Position numbers and translations under genes: made by a program. This document shows positions 10,515 through 22,440 of a stretch of DNA of 64,000 bases, in pieces. A model generated the notes under the pieces. That model made no database searches and had not been told where the DNA came from. It saw only the letters and a program-made list of their open reading frames with translations. Every line of letters begins with the position of its first letter. Within the stretch, counting starts at the first letter, position 1. This DNA is from Terebella lapidaria (Eukaryota > Annelida > Polychaeta > Terebellida > Terebellidae): positions 22,628,165 to 22,692,164 of the forward strand of contig OX424564.1 in the NCBI GenBank assembly GCA_949152475.1, given 5' to 3'.

Positions 10515-12544
10515 ATGAACACAACACACCACAATATAGGTAAAAGTACTTGCTTGCATACCAGCAAATGTTTTATATGTCAATAATACACGTGTATGTA
10601 TTACTATTTACTTCATTGCTACCAGTGTGTTGCATTAGTATGTGCCATGATATTTCTAGAAAATCTTACGAAAATATTATCTTCAATTCATTTCATTTTT
10701 TACTTAAAAATCATATATTAGGAAGTGAGTTCCCTTCCTTGAAGAAGGATGTGTTAAGACTCTACAACATGAGATTTTGTCCTTTCGGCCAAACCACTCG
10801 ACTTGTTCTGGAACACAAACGAATCCCGTGTGTACAAGTTACTCATATATGGTATTCCCATAATAGTTGACAATAACATATCGTCTACGTATTCGTGTGG
10901 CAAATTGTAAAACTGCGTAGTTAGATAACAAAATGTTCAAGAGTAAGATGAGATTATTAAGGATTGATTGCATGTGATCGTCATGAACCTGGCAGTGACC
11001 AGCTGTCCATTTACTTATAATGTAAATATAAAGGTAACAAATTCATGAATTTACACACTTCCAACCAACGTGAAACGTTGCCTTTCTGATTGTTAGCCAT
11101 CAAGGATTACTAACCGAGACTCTGTTTCTTACTAAGCAATGTTAAATTTGTTAAATTCATCGTTTTCATATATAATTTTCCGACCTATTTCTCAGTCTAC
11201 AAAATACACTCACAACAATGCGAGCGAAAGGATTATGCTGTGCAGCAAATAGCTAGTGAGGCCAGTAAAACTCACAGGTGATATGCACTCGGGTGCACCG
11301 AGGTGTTTGTGATTATGAATGGTCAGCTCATTGTATCCATCTCACAGAAAGTATAGCCCTAGATATTCTCATTATTTTGACGACAACAAGGAATAAATAT
11401 ATGCAACAGCCAGTGCTTGTCAAGCAGAACACTCGAATCTTCGTTTTGGTGAAACGTATAAAATGATTTATCTAATCATCAAATTGCACAGCTTTCATGA
11501 TATCATTTATGAAACCATGTCTCGGTTCATCATCCATGCGTATTTGTGTGTGTGCTAGCCAAGTTTTAGGTCAGGGGATTGTATTGTTTTGGAGATTTTG
11601 TTACCTTTACTTTCACATTATAAGTCAATGGAAAATGCCTCAGTGCAGTCACCGGTAAGTTACGTGCAATCACACCTTAAATATTCACCTGTTTGGCCAA
11701 AGCACTTGACGAAATTTTGCGCTCATTTATAATCAATCAGATACGAACTCGTTCACGTGAACACGAAGAATAAGCCGGACTGGTTCCTGGATCGTACACC
11801 GTATGGCCTCGTACCGGTGCTGGAACAAAACGACAAGATTCTGTACGAATCGGTCGTATGCAATAACTACTTGGACGACGCGTATGGAGACAACAAACTC
11901 CTACCGAAGAACCCATATGAGATGGGAAGAACCCGTCTGCTCATCAACCGAGCAAACGTGTGTAATGATAACATGACTGGATATTGTTCCCGCGTCATTA
12001 CTTGAAGCTTTACGTAGGCGTACAATGAATCGATGATTATCTGTTTTTTGACTCGGAACTCGCATTCAAAATGATTCTTTTTCAGAATACAATCGGTGGT
12101 TTCTTTGGGGCCTTCAGAGCGAGGAACGACCAGGAACTGCTGTCAGAGAAAATGTCAAAATTCCTCGATAATATCAAGGTCTTTGAGAGAGAATTACAGA
12201 CTTCGTATTTTGGAGGTACCAATAGTTTGCTTATGCTTTGGTTGCTCAACTTTCTGTGATTGATATTATACACCATTTTCTGTCCTATGTATCATTTTGC
12301 TTTCGTTGCAGGTGATGAGATAGGAATGCTGGATCTTTATCTCTGGCCTGTATTCGAACGGATCAAAATCCTTGACGATATCACACAAAACGTAACAATT
12401 AATCGTGACAGTTTCCCTAAACTACACGGATGGGCACTGCGCATGCGTGACTGTCGCGCAGTAAAGGCGTTGATTGAGAGTACAGAGAATCACCGTCGAT
12501 TTGCGGACGCCTATTTCACGGCTTCTCCGATCTTCGACTTCTGA
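10515..12544 (+). CDS. GSTO: Glutathione S-transferase omega, gene 1 (five exons)
   Basis: Exons at 10,515-10,539, 10,722-10,827, 11,741-11,957, 12,086-12,215 and 12,312-12,544 join with consistent phases into 711 bp, 236 residues, the usual GSTO length. All introns are GT-AG. The donor after exon 2 is taken as CC|GTGTGT because it restores the frame and matches the family spacing. Residues 22-31 read LYNMRFCPFG, with Cys28 as the expected omega-class catalytic cysteine that forms mixed disulfides with glutathione. VPVL around residue 69 carries the cis-proline, and YESVV near residue 80 the glutamate-serine pair that binds the gamma-glutamyl group. A C-terminal all-helical domain follows. 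Known omega roles are dehydroascorbate and thioltransferase reduction in the cytosol. AATAAA lies at 12,728. The start codon was chosen because exon 1 is conserved in all three copies. Confidence 0.87.
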
Positions 12545-12727
12545 TGATCTGGATTTCTTTTCCCAACGCAACTTTTCAACTAAACTGGTTATTCATATGA
12601 CAACTTCATATAAATTATATCATGAAAACTCCATATAAATATGGTGTAAACTTCATATACACAGTATACAATGTTCAAAAGGGATCACCAAATTTGTATA
12701 ATCGCATCAACATTTTTCCAATATAAT

Positions 12728-12733
12728 AATAAA
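12728..12733 (+). terminator. Polyadenylation signal of GST omega gene 1
   Basis: AATAAA 184 bp after the stop codon, the first canonical signal downstream. Confidence 0.5.
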
Positions 12734-14705
12734 ATGCAGTTCTGAATTTGTTTTCGCAAGAATTTCTGCAAATCCACCACTGTCGAAAAAAGACCAAGAC
12801 CTGTCCACAAATACACCCTTACAGTAGAAGGGACTGTGTTGGGAGGGTGAGTTTCGATTGGAATGATCCCAGGTCTGGTGTTAACAATATTTATACTCTC
12901 ACCTTCCATATTGTGAAACTCAGCACTCTTATTCCTGCAATTATACAACGATTCATGTTGACGAAGATTCGAAAGGAGTCGTGGAAATTCGAAGAAAAAT
13001 GAAATCGACAAAATTTGTTTGCTGGGATACACCCATTGCACCAACGGAAAATTCGATATTATCACCCTTTGTTTCTCCATCGACATAGCCTCGACACTGC
13101 TCAAATTGCTGATCGTCCAGACGACTAAAAAAAACATGGTTAATACTACTCATGAAACGTAGCTTTTAATTGAGTTGGTGTTATTGCATTTTAAGCCTCA
13201 CTGAAAGGAGAAGACTGAGTTTTACAACGAAGGTGTTCCCGATTTGATTCCGTTTGATTCCGTTTCCGTTTGGGATGAAAGTGGTCTCAATGGCTCTTTG
13301 GGCACTGTGGGAGTGTCAAGACCACATTGGTGGAAAAACACTGGGCGAAAATACCGATTTTTGCAATGGTGCAACGGGAGTATCCCGGTGGCTCCGCTAC
13401 ATGCCGTAAATAAATGATATACCCTATCTTGTGATGACACAGTTTTGAAATACGGTGGCTGATGTGTTTCTGGATAATATACTCCGCGAAGAAAATTTTT
13501 TCAGAGAAAAAATAACTATTGCAAAGTTCACCCACCGTATGTAAATGTTTTCGCAATCATGTGACACCTAATATTGCATTGTTATGGGTAATTGACTGGA
13601 TACCGTGTTTGAGGCACAAGTTCGTGCCTGGCCACTGTCCGGGTCGAAGCACGCACGAGCTTGCGAATTCAGTTCTATTCGATTCATTGTTGAATACGCA
13701 CAAGGTACAAACACACCACATACATCATACATCAAATTCCACACACATTATAAATGGATTTGTGTTGTTTCATTCGATCATTGCGAGGCTGTGGTGGAGT
13801 ATATTTTCTTCATGACGATGTTTTTATATTAATTACCGTGTCATCGCAGTTGACTGGAAATCGTTCCAATTGTAAGTCTAATAACATCCTGATTTTCTCG
13901 TCGGAGGAAAATGAGTTGATCTTTTGCATTTCTTGCATAAATGTGCGTCTGTCTGCAGCATGTCTATTTATCACACTTCAAAATTATATGTGTCGCAGAT
14001 TCTAGAGAACTGCTGCAACACATGAAACAATCCATGATTGTGTCTTCTGATATGAAATGAACATTGGAAATTCCACCAAAAAATCCGAATTTGGCAAAAA
14101 AAAAATGATTGTAGGCCCACATTTGGGGACTTGACCACCTTCAAGTAATGGCTGTGATCATATGTTTTCATTTGTGCAACATACTCCATATTGAAACAGA
14201 TGCAGTTTTCTGAAACCATGACTGAATGTGTTGATCTGGCAACCTTTTGATGATAGTTATTGTAGACATATAATAAATTAAATACTACATTATACTGTGA
14301 TTAATTCCGCACTTGTTCCATACGCAGAGGACATTTATTGCAAAGATCTTTGATGTATAAATTGTGATCTATGCCATATTGCTGTCATGCAGTGTGCTTA
14401 CATATCGCGTACCAGAGACTACCAGCGTCATGCTGACAAGGCGAATCCTTATCTTGCGGAGTGTATAATATAATCAAGATCAATGTCCGCCAAAGATATT
14501 GTATATGTTCCGTATACACATGCATACACATAATGTGCATACACGGTGAAAGAAGAAAACATGGTTTAAAACATCGCATGTATATATCGGATTGTGAATG
14601 TTAGCAATATTTATTGAAATTTAGCGACATTTATCGTAAACCTTGCTGGATTAGTGTTTGGACAAAGTGGATTGTGATTGTCTACTGTTCGCTAATAATG
14701 TCGAG
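12734..14705. other. Intergenic spacer between the two intact GST omega genes
   Basis: No gene or recognisable mobile element was found. TGCTGACAAGGC at 14,431-14,442, about 270 bp before the next start codon, again fits a TGACnnnGC antioxidant-response core; the rest of the upstream flank is not obviously similar to that of gene 1. Short open frames here lack splice or protein support. Confidence 0.4.
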
Positions 14706-16051
14706 ATGAATCCACCGCACTATAACAAAGGTATTATACTCATTCGAATGATAACAAGCATAATATCGAATGAATTTCGCAGGTATTTTTGTAGTATCGG
14801 CATAACATAAGCCTACTGATATTCATAATGGGAGAATAATTAGATCTATCATGAATAAGTTTTTCAAATTTTCGAAACTTCCGTAATTAATTAGAATACA
14901 GAGCGTATACTACATGCAAAATATAAAGCAGTGTTTTCTCTAGAAAATGGTGCGTATTTTATATATAATTTTTTTGAAACCTCGATCATATAGGAAGTGA
15001 GTTTCCGGCCTTGAAGAAGGACGTGTTGAGACTCTACAACATGAGATTCTGTCCTTTCGGCCAAACCACTCGACTTGTCCTGGAACACAAACAAATCCCG
15101 TGTGTAGGAATTGAAAGTGATATTTAGTTGAGTATTCCAAAAATACATTCATTCATTTGTCAAAAAAAATGGAACAAAAGTATACTTTTCTCATTACATA
15201 CACGGTTCCCATATTTGTAAAGGAGCCAGGAGGGGTACATAAAAACGTATAATTATTTACCTTATGTTATGCAATTCTTACTAGATACGAGCTTGTTCAC
15301 GTCAACACAAAAGATAAACCCGAGTGGTTTTTGGATCGTACACCGTATGGCCTCGTACCGGTGCTGGAACAGAACGACAAGATTCTGTACGACTCGGTCG
15401 TATGCGGTGTATACTTGGATGACGCCTTCGGTGACAACAAACTCCTTCCAAAGGATCCATATCAGAGGGGAAAAACCAGTCTGCTCATTAATCGAGCAAA
15501 CGTATGTTATACAACTGAAGGTCTACAAGGCTATCACTTTTCTGTCATCGTTCACAGCATATGAATATACTCATTGAGATCAACATTAAATGATTCTGTT
15601 TCAGCATGCATTAAATTTGTTCATTGGGGTTTTCCTATCGAGATACGATCTGGACAAACTGTCCGAGAAGATGTCCCAATTACTGGCAGACTTGAATGTC
15701 TTTGAGACTGAGCTGAGCAGCGTGTACTTTGGAGGTACGACTGTCAACAACGTAACGGTTCATTCATGATTTTATCATGATTTTTCGACAAGAACTGATT
15801 TATGAAAGTGTGTTTCAGGTGATGAGATAGGAATGTTGGATTTTTATCTCTGGCCTTTAATCGAACGGATGGAAATAATTGACGATATCACACAGAAAGA
15901 AACGATCAACTCGGACAGTTTTCCTAAACTACAAGGATGGGCACGACGCATGCGTGACTGTCCCGCAGTTAAGACACTGAAACATGATGCAGATGATCAC
16001 CTTCGATTTTTGAACTCCTACACCTCAAGCTCCCCGGTTTTTGATTTCTGA
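14706..16051 (+). CDS. GSTO: Glutathione S-transferase omega, gene 2 (five exons)
   Basis: Exons at 14,706-14,730, 14,994-15,099, 15,285-15,501, 15,605-15,734 and 15,819-16,051 have the same five lengths as gene 1 (25, 106, 217, 130 and 233 bp) and give 236 residues. The thioredoxin-like half has CPFG with catalytic Cys28, cis-Pro69 and YDSVV in place of YESVV, a conservative Asp-for-Glu change at the glutathione site. The C-terminal domain contains GDEIGMLDFYLWPLIERM, which aligns with the conserved GSTO segment around SMIDYLIWPWFER. Exon 4 differs most from gene 1, in the part that shapes the hydrophobic substrate pocket, so substrate preference may differ (inference). AATAAA follows at 16,152-16,157. 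No breaks are visible. Confidence 0.88.
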
Positions 16052-16151
16052 TTTGTTATATGACTAGCCATTCAATATGTCATATTTTTAATGCAAAATT
16101 AGGCAGGCTTACTCTGTATTAGAGTGAAATTTTGTGTGTACAATTATACAG

Positions 16152-16157
16152 AATAAA
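16152..16157 (+). terminator. Polyadenylation signal of GST omega gene 2
   Basis: AATAAA 101 bp after the stop codon. Confidence 0.5.
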
Positions 16158-17549
16158 TTGATAAAATATGATTCAAACCCTATGAGATGGAATGCTGGTG
16201 CAGACGATCACCATTATATGATTTGAAAGGAATATATTGTTATTCTCTAATTATTCGAAACAAATATTGGAGTTTATGTCAACCATATTTGGGGTAGTAC
16301 GCTCGTACAAGTAATAAAACAGAAATTTAAAATTTGATACCTGATAATCTTGTTGGCTATATTCCGAATCTGTCTCAAAATGTTCGCCAAAAAGCACAAA
16401 CCCCTGGAGGATGGGATGAAGCTGGTTTCCGATAGACTATGAACACTGTCTGGACCCTGGCAACCATAACGCAATTCAATGAACACGATATGGTAGTCAT
16501 TGCTTCATGAATTGTTCACGTTCAGGTAGTAACGATTGTCAGATCATAACCGTGTCACAGCTAGAAGAATAATATATGTAGTTATTGAAACAATATATAT
16601 GTAGCTGTTTTGTGACATGTCTTCAAATATCAAATGGTGAAGAGAAACAATGATACAATTGGATATTTATAAGAATAGAAAGTGCACATTCGTATAAAAA
16701 ACGAATGAACTTGCATAAGTATGCCTGAATGGAATTCTCCCATGAGTCTCTTCTCCCAATTAAGACCAACTGCTGGCAGTGCACATGGTGGTTTCAACAT
16801 CTAGGAATCCCAATGTTATCGTTAGTCGATCGTTTGAAAATGTAAAAAATCTATAAAGTAAATCGTATTGGATCGGGATTTTCGGGGCCAAATTGCCATC
16901 TACAGTCGTACTATACTAGTAATCGCCATCAAGTCAGGTATGCGCGACTGAAAATTTATGGAAATATGTTTTCGAACCTCCTCACCCTTTCTGTTATCGA
17001 GGTTCATCGGTCTCTAGTGGGACCTTGGCATACATACACTGGACATTACAAGAAGTGTCACCCCTGCAATATGAGACAACTCGTCCGATTTTAACCCAAA
17101 ATTACCTAGAATAAGAATTCGCTGTTGAAGTTGATGAAATAATATCTGCCATTGTTGCTGAGAAAATTTGAATATCATTGAACACGTTTTTCATTGTCTA
17201 GTAATTATGTTTCTTTGCCCGTCTACTTTGCGAAAATAACTACGGGGTGTCAACTTCATGTCCAGAGTGTGTACATGTATTGCGCCGTGCTTTTGAATGA
17301 AAGGGAAAGCGATAGTCTGGCGGCTGCCTCAAATGTGTGCACAGTGCAACCATTGATCCGTTTCCCCAGTTATACCTGGGTGCACAATCAATGATCCGTC
17401 CCCTCTCCCCAACACACCTGAGTGACAACGGTCAGACAAGGAATACCTTGGGTCGATACTCTGGCTAGTATGAGTGGTTCCTCAGGAAAACATTCAGTGA
17501 ATTTTTTTGGGATATGCGCCATAGTCTGGAGTATATCTTGGAGGCCATC
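16158..17549. other. Intergenic spacer, GST cluster to sulfotransferase cluster
   Basis: No gene found. From about 17,340 the sequence shows scattered similarity (CACACCTGAGTGACAAC, CAGACAAGGAATAC) to the repeated upstream blocks at 19,300-19,400 and 62,400-62,480. It is therefore probably an older, more diverged copy of the sulfotransferase upstream unit. Confidence 0.4.
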
Positions 17550-17637
17550 ATGAAATGTAAGCAAGGATCCCTGCCTTGTATACTCGTCATATGTTCTCTA
17601 CTGCTTGTAATCTACATGCCGATTTGGTTCAGTCAAG
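17550..17637 (+). pseudogene. Orphan first exon of a carbohydrate sulfotransferase
   Basis: The 88-bp stretch reads MKCKQGSLPCILVICSLL and on through a short hydrophobic segment to a phase-1 donor G|GTAATG. Exon 1 of the complete gene at 20,305 reads MRCKQASLPCSVVLCVLL, with the same phase and the same signal-anchor design. Similarity continues into the intron (CAAAACCGATTTTGAGATT against AAAATTGATTTTGAGATT). No second exon follows before the next copy's first exon. Either the second exon was lost, or this is an alternative first exon that could splice to the exon at 20,535; both share phase 1, so the latter is possible in principle. Confidence 0.65.
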
Positions 17638-18929
17638 GTAATGTATATTACGAATAATAATTGTGTGTTAATACAAAACCGATTTTGAGATTCCTTCTTT
17701 CATAGCCAGGTGATGGCAAGATTATGGTTGTCGTCAACGAATCACAGTGTTTATTTGCATGTATTAGAATTCAGAAACGACTTCAGAGATAGAGTCTGGT
17801 CCAAGTTGAAAATTTATTATTTTTGGCATATAATAAAGAGTGAATCGTGTGAACTAATGTGTTTTTTAAAGCATGTTGATACCTCAATTCGTTCCAAAGT
17901 TATGATGATTCATTCAAATTATTTCCCGCCAAATTTAACACCTAATTGATCTTGGAGGCCCAGCTGTCGTGCTTCACCGTGTATCTCCGCAGTGCACCGG
18001 CCTCATATGGGACTGGGGCTTCGGGGCACAAGGGAGAAACGTTTTAGCACGTTGTTATTGCGTTCCCTCGCAATATTATCATACAGGTATATTCTAATAA
18101 AATATCATTTTTACAAAGCACTGTGTAATGCGAATATCAAACAACATGCCAAATTCTGTTTAGCCTCGCAAATTCCATGTTTGAGGTGAAATTTAACATT
18201 GGTGGTGATTACCAACTTTCCAATGTTCAAAGTATGAAATTTGGTGAAAGAATACGGTTTTAGGCCAAATGGAAAAAAACAACAATGAAATTGATCCTAC
18301 CATCCTAAACGAAGTTATGCCAAAAATCATACGAGGTTTTGTGTTGAACTTGTCGCTAGAGTGAAATTCATTGGATACCTGGACGTCACGAACGATGTTA
18401 GCATACATTCTAAAAGAGTTATTTCCCAAATGAAATAAAAGACCTTCATTGTGAGTGCGCTCAAGTGCACGTGATGTTGCCGTTCTGTGTGCACACACTT
18501 AGAAATGTGAATTTCGTGAGCAGTTATGTGTAATAAACCAGCAAATATGATTGCATGAAGTATGCAAGTGATTTGAGGTGGAAGAAGTCAAGAAGACTCC
18601 AATTTTTTTTACATGTAGCTTGTTTACACCGTTTTTTGCTGATATTTTTGGGATGCTACATGGCATTGATACAATTCACCAGGGATTCAAACGGCAATTT
18701 TCTACCGAATTTCATTGATTGGGAGTAGATTGCCAGCCTTTCCAAATTTTGCGATAGAAATCTGAAGTTCGGTAGAATATTGCTGTTTCACTCCCAGGTG
18801 GATTATTTGAATTCATTTGATTTTATTTGGCAATAATTAAAAAACAATTAAATTAATTGATACAATACAATTTGGATGGCAAGTTGGACGACACATTGTC
18901 AAGGAACAACATGTGTATATTGCAGTCAG
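17638..18929. other. Intron-like and intergenic remains of the orphan sulfotransferase unit
   Basis: The first approximately 120 bp resemble the intron of the intact gene. Further on (18,640-18,790) the words TTTCTACCGAATTTCA and GATAGAAATCTGAAGTTCGGT recur, diverged, at 19,650-19,950 and 62,980-63,060. This again suggests repeated duplication of one unit. No exon with sulfotransferase motifs was found. Confidence 0.45.
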
Positions 18930-20304
18930 ATATACAGGTATTACTGCCGAGAATAAAAATCAATAACTGATTGACTATTTGCTCTTATTCTAGTGGGAGA
19001 GTTGATTAACTGATACAAGCTAAAACTTTCACAGAAATCTCTGAAGGACTTGTACAAATTACTGTCCCTGTTACTTGTACCTCGTACATCCGTACTGAAA
19101 TCACCTATACTACATTTGTAAATCAACCATGTCAGGTACCCTATACGTCACATTTACTAAAAAAAAAACATTTCTAGTTTGGTATAAAAGTCTGTATGAC
19201 AAGTTATAACAAGATACTATTTAGCATCGCAAAAATATCAGCAAAACCCGCTGTGAACGGGTAAGATAAAAAAAATGTAAATACCAATGAATGGAATGGT
19301 TCCTCTTGATACACCCGGCTGCACATGTATTGATCCAGTCCCCAATACCACCCTTCTGTGACAACAACACTCAGGCAGGGAATGCATATGGTCAATGAGA
19401 CCAGTATTTGGTCAGAACAGATAAAAACGATATATCTAAAGTAGTGTATACCACTTGTTAAATAGCCGGCAAACTATCTTCTCAGCTCATGTTTGTCAAC
19501 GACTTCAGGCCAGAGTTTGGGAACGAAGCACAACACACGGTAAGAAAGACATCCTCTTTTTAATTCTTTAACATCTTCTTGGAATGATGTGTCTGCGATG
19601 CTAAATGGTATGATATTAAAACTTGGCACACTTGACCTGGTGGTTAAACGGCCACTTTCTACCGAAATCTCAAACTCGGCATTATCTGGTTATAGCCCAA
19701 TGTTAAATTTCAGTCCAAAACGGGATCTCGAGGATCAGCGCATATTCGGGAATTCGGTCGTGTTACATTAATAAAGTTTCGAAGTAGTGTTGTAATTGCG
19801 GAATAGAAGACACATTTTTCCTACACAAACATGTTGATGCTGAAAAATCGCACGGATACAAAAGCGAGCAATTACACAGCAAAATTAGCGTAGATTGCCA
19901 AATTTCACAATTTTTACGATAGAAGTTTGAAATTCGGTGGGAAATTGCAGTGTGACTCTCGTAAATTATGTATGCCTAGTTATAAAATGATACATAGGGC
20001 CTGCACAATTAGGTGTCGTGTCCAATTATTCCTACAATAGAATAATAGGCATATAGATCCCATATCAACAGCCATGTATTGACATGACATGTACGTGAAT
20101 ATGCATCACAGTTATCCCAACTGACCATTATAAGCCCACCCGTTCTGTATGGACCTGGCAGCCAAATTGTTAGTCTCGGCTGGACTGATAGCAGGCGTTT
20201 GACACGATTGCATGTTTTGTGACTAAAAAACATATTCAACTGGCACCTGTACGTTTTTTTCATCCACACAGTGACTATAACATCGTCCCATTCTTGTAAC
20301 CACC
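18930..20304. repeat. Segmental duplication, proximal copy (upstream of the complete sulfotransferase gene)
   Basis: This block matches 62,037-63,618 almost throughout. Shared words include CTAGTGGGAGAGTTG, CAAGCTAAACTTTC-like text, GGTATAAAAGTC, GACAACAACACTCAGGCAGG, GTAAGAAAGAC and CAACAGCCATGTATTGACAT. The last 250 bp before the start codon are the best conserved part and probably include the promoter. The duplication continues through the first exon, intron and start of exon 2. Confidence 0.8.
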
Positions 20305-21517
20305 ATGAGGTGTAAACAAGCGTCCCTGCCTTGTTCAGTCGTCCTCTGTGTTCTGCTTCTTGGAGTCTATCTCTCCATTTGGCCCAGTCGACTAGGTCGA
20401 GGTAATATAATATTGAACCGAAATAAAATTGATTTTGAGATTTCTCGTTTCATAGCACAAATGAGAATGTGGATGATTGCAGTCAACGAGGAACATATAT
20501 ATTGTTCATTTGTCTTTATTTTTTATTATTTCAGGCGAATACAGGCAAATACGTGCTTATTTATCGGGAGACTCTGTACGATTTCATTCCAATGTGACGT
20601 CCAATGCGAGCAGTGACCTCACAGAATCACAGTTGAAACTGCCTTTGAAGCCAGCGCTGTCACCAGGTGGCGCCTGTGGATTTGACTTTCGCAGAAATTA
20701 CCTCCAATATATGTGTGAAAAATCGCCTCCACCGCGTAAAAATACAAAACTTGCAGATAGAGCACGCCGCGGTAACAATACGGGACTCTCAGTGACTGCG
20801 ATTTTATTTGACCCCGAGTTGAGAGTTTGGGGCTGCCTCATCAGTAAAGTGAGTTCAACATCTTGGATGCAATACATGGCAAGAAAGTATTTGATTGCGA
20901 TGCCTGCGGAATATAGGAGGTTTGGGATGCGTGATAGGCTGTACAAACGTGGATTCTATGATCTCGGATTTCCGGTCAGTGACCTCCTGGACTCACCGTA
21001 TAAAGATTGGAAGAAATATTTAATTGTTCGGCACCCATTACAACGCGTCGTTTCGGGCTACCATGAAGCAGTAAAAAAACGGCGGCGGTTCAGGGTGACT
21101 TTTGCCCAGTACATGGAACAACTCGGCAATGGTAAACTTGTTGACGCGGACGAACACTGGGCTCGCTACAGTTCTTACTGTCATCCATGTGACATACAGT
21201 ATGACTACGTCATCAAACTAGAAACAATGTCTGAGGATTTACCTTTTTTCAATGAACAAGTGGGAATACATGAAAACGGGACGTTGCTGCATTTAAACCC
21301 GATACCAGCCAAAGAATTACAGGGCGATTGGAAAAGACCGAAATCGGAGTTGATAAGACGGTATGACAAAATACTCGAGGACTACCAGAGTAAAGATCCC
21401 AAAAATTTTCAGAAGGTGCTGGATTTGTACCAACATGACATGGGCATGTTCGGTTACCGATGGGAAAACAATCAAAGCTCCTGTGGCTATGGTGCAACAA
21501 AGGAAACGTGTTGTTGA
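20305..21517 (+). CDS. CHST: Carbohydrate sulfotransferase, CHST8-14/HNK-1ST family (two exons)
   Basis: Exon 1 is 20,305-20,401 and exon 2 is 20,535-21,517; together they give 1,080 bp and 359 residues, a usual size. The ATG sits in a strong CCACCATGAGG context. Residues about 10-27 are a hydrophobic signal anchor, as in type II Golgi proteins. CLISKVSSTSW near residue 133 matches the 5'-phosphosulfate loop that binds PAPS, and IVRHPLQRVVSGYHE near residue 196 the 3'-phosphate site. CHPCDIQYDYVIKLETMSED near residue 240 is the conserved C-P-C / K-x-E-T block of the chondroitin/dermatan 4-O-sulfotransferase branch. An Asn-x-Thr glycosylation site occurs in the stem. The enzyme should move sulfate from PAPS onto a GalNAc-containing or related glycan in the Golgi lumen; the exact acceptor is not readable. 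A small transposon lies 27 bp after the stop. Confidence 0.88.
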
Positions 21518-21543
21518 AAGAAATAAGCCAATATGTACCATAC

Positions 21544-21806
21544 GTACGGTGGCCCTATGCCTTGCTCGGCGTAATGGTTAACAAACTCGCTGAAAACTAT
21601 TGTTTTGAATTCAAACTTGGCGGATTGGTTCACAAACTGGGCGCATTGGTTTACAAACTCGGCGAAAACTCTTTCTGCAATTCAAACTTGGCGGAATGGT
21701 TAACAAACTCGCTGAAAACTATTGTTTTGAATTCAAACTTTGCAGATTGGTTTACAAACTTGGCGGATTGGTTCGTAAACTACTTGGCAGCATAGGGCCA
21801 CCGTAC
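21544..21806. mobile_element. 263-bp MITE with perfect 17-bp inverted ends, in the sulfotransferase 3' UTR
   Basis: The ends are GTACGGTGGCCCTATGC (21,544) and its exact reverse complement (ending 21,806). The interior is a tandem of short units of the type TTGGCGGATTGGTTCACAAA and a longer duplicated block (GGTTAACAAACTCGCTGAAA occurs twice, about 125 bp apart). It sits between the sulfotransferase stop codon (21,517) and the AATAAA at 21,952, so a transcript using that signal would contain it. No transposase. Confidence 0.8.
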
Positions 21807-21951
21807 CCACGAGTACCCGAAAGGCTTCATTTCGTGTTGAATATCGTCAGTGAATATAACAACGCAGTGTTATTCTCCTGCTATACATATCTACAGGCAG
21901 CCAAAACATTTACGATTGTAGAAAGTATTCACCATCATTGTACATTACATG

Positions 21952-21957
21952 AATAAA
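21952..21957 (+). terminator. Polyadenylation signal of the sulfotransferase gene
   Basis: AATAAA inside ATGAATAAAAGTCTGAG, the first canonical signal after the stop codon. Confidence 0.5.
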
Positions 21958-21974
21958 AGTCTGAGTCGTGTTGT

Positions 21975-22440
21975 ATTGCTTCCTGTATTGAAAAAAAAAG
22001 GGGATTATTTTACGCGAACGGTCTGTTCCTGAAGGAAGTTAGGATGTTTTGAGGGACTTTTGTTTCTTTTCCAACGCTGTTAGATTTGTCTGTTGTCATC
22101 ATCAACATCTCTAATGCCCCTTTCTCACATAGCCGGTAAATCCGTGGTATCCGTGAAAAGGAAACTCACGGCAGCCCGTAAGGTAACATCGCCGGATCAT
22201 TGTATAATTGTTGGACGTGGCCTCCGTGCAAATGAAGTACCGACATATCTCACGAACGTCGCGGAAGATAGCGGTAATACGTACGTAGATGCGGCGGGAG
22301 AACGTTGAAAACGGGACTAACGTATCACGTATACGCGAAGTTACTCACGTATTGTCCTACGAATATCGCGATAAACCGCAAGCACACGCCGACTTGCCGA
22401 CCACGGCATAGACTAGGTACAAAATCTCAAAATAACACTT
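21975..22440. other. CpG-rich spacer next to the inverted-repeat transposon
   Basis: From 22,120 the sequence becomes rich in CG words (CACGTAT, TACGTACGTAG, CGAATATCGCG), unlike the AT-rich flanks. It is only faintly similar to the counterpart outside the right arm (50,460-50,640). It may be the diverged outermost part of that transposon or a separate small element. Confidence 0.35.

Noticed and set aside
18193-18498. 101-codon minus-strand frame as a gene
   Set aside because: No family resemblance, no splice or polyadenylation support, and AT-rich intergenic composition.
21460-21795. 111-codon plus-strand frame after the sulfotransferase
   Set aside because: Its repeated peptide comes from the tandem units of the MITE, and it begins inside the sulfotransferase exon in another frame.
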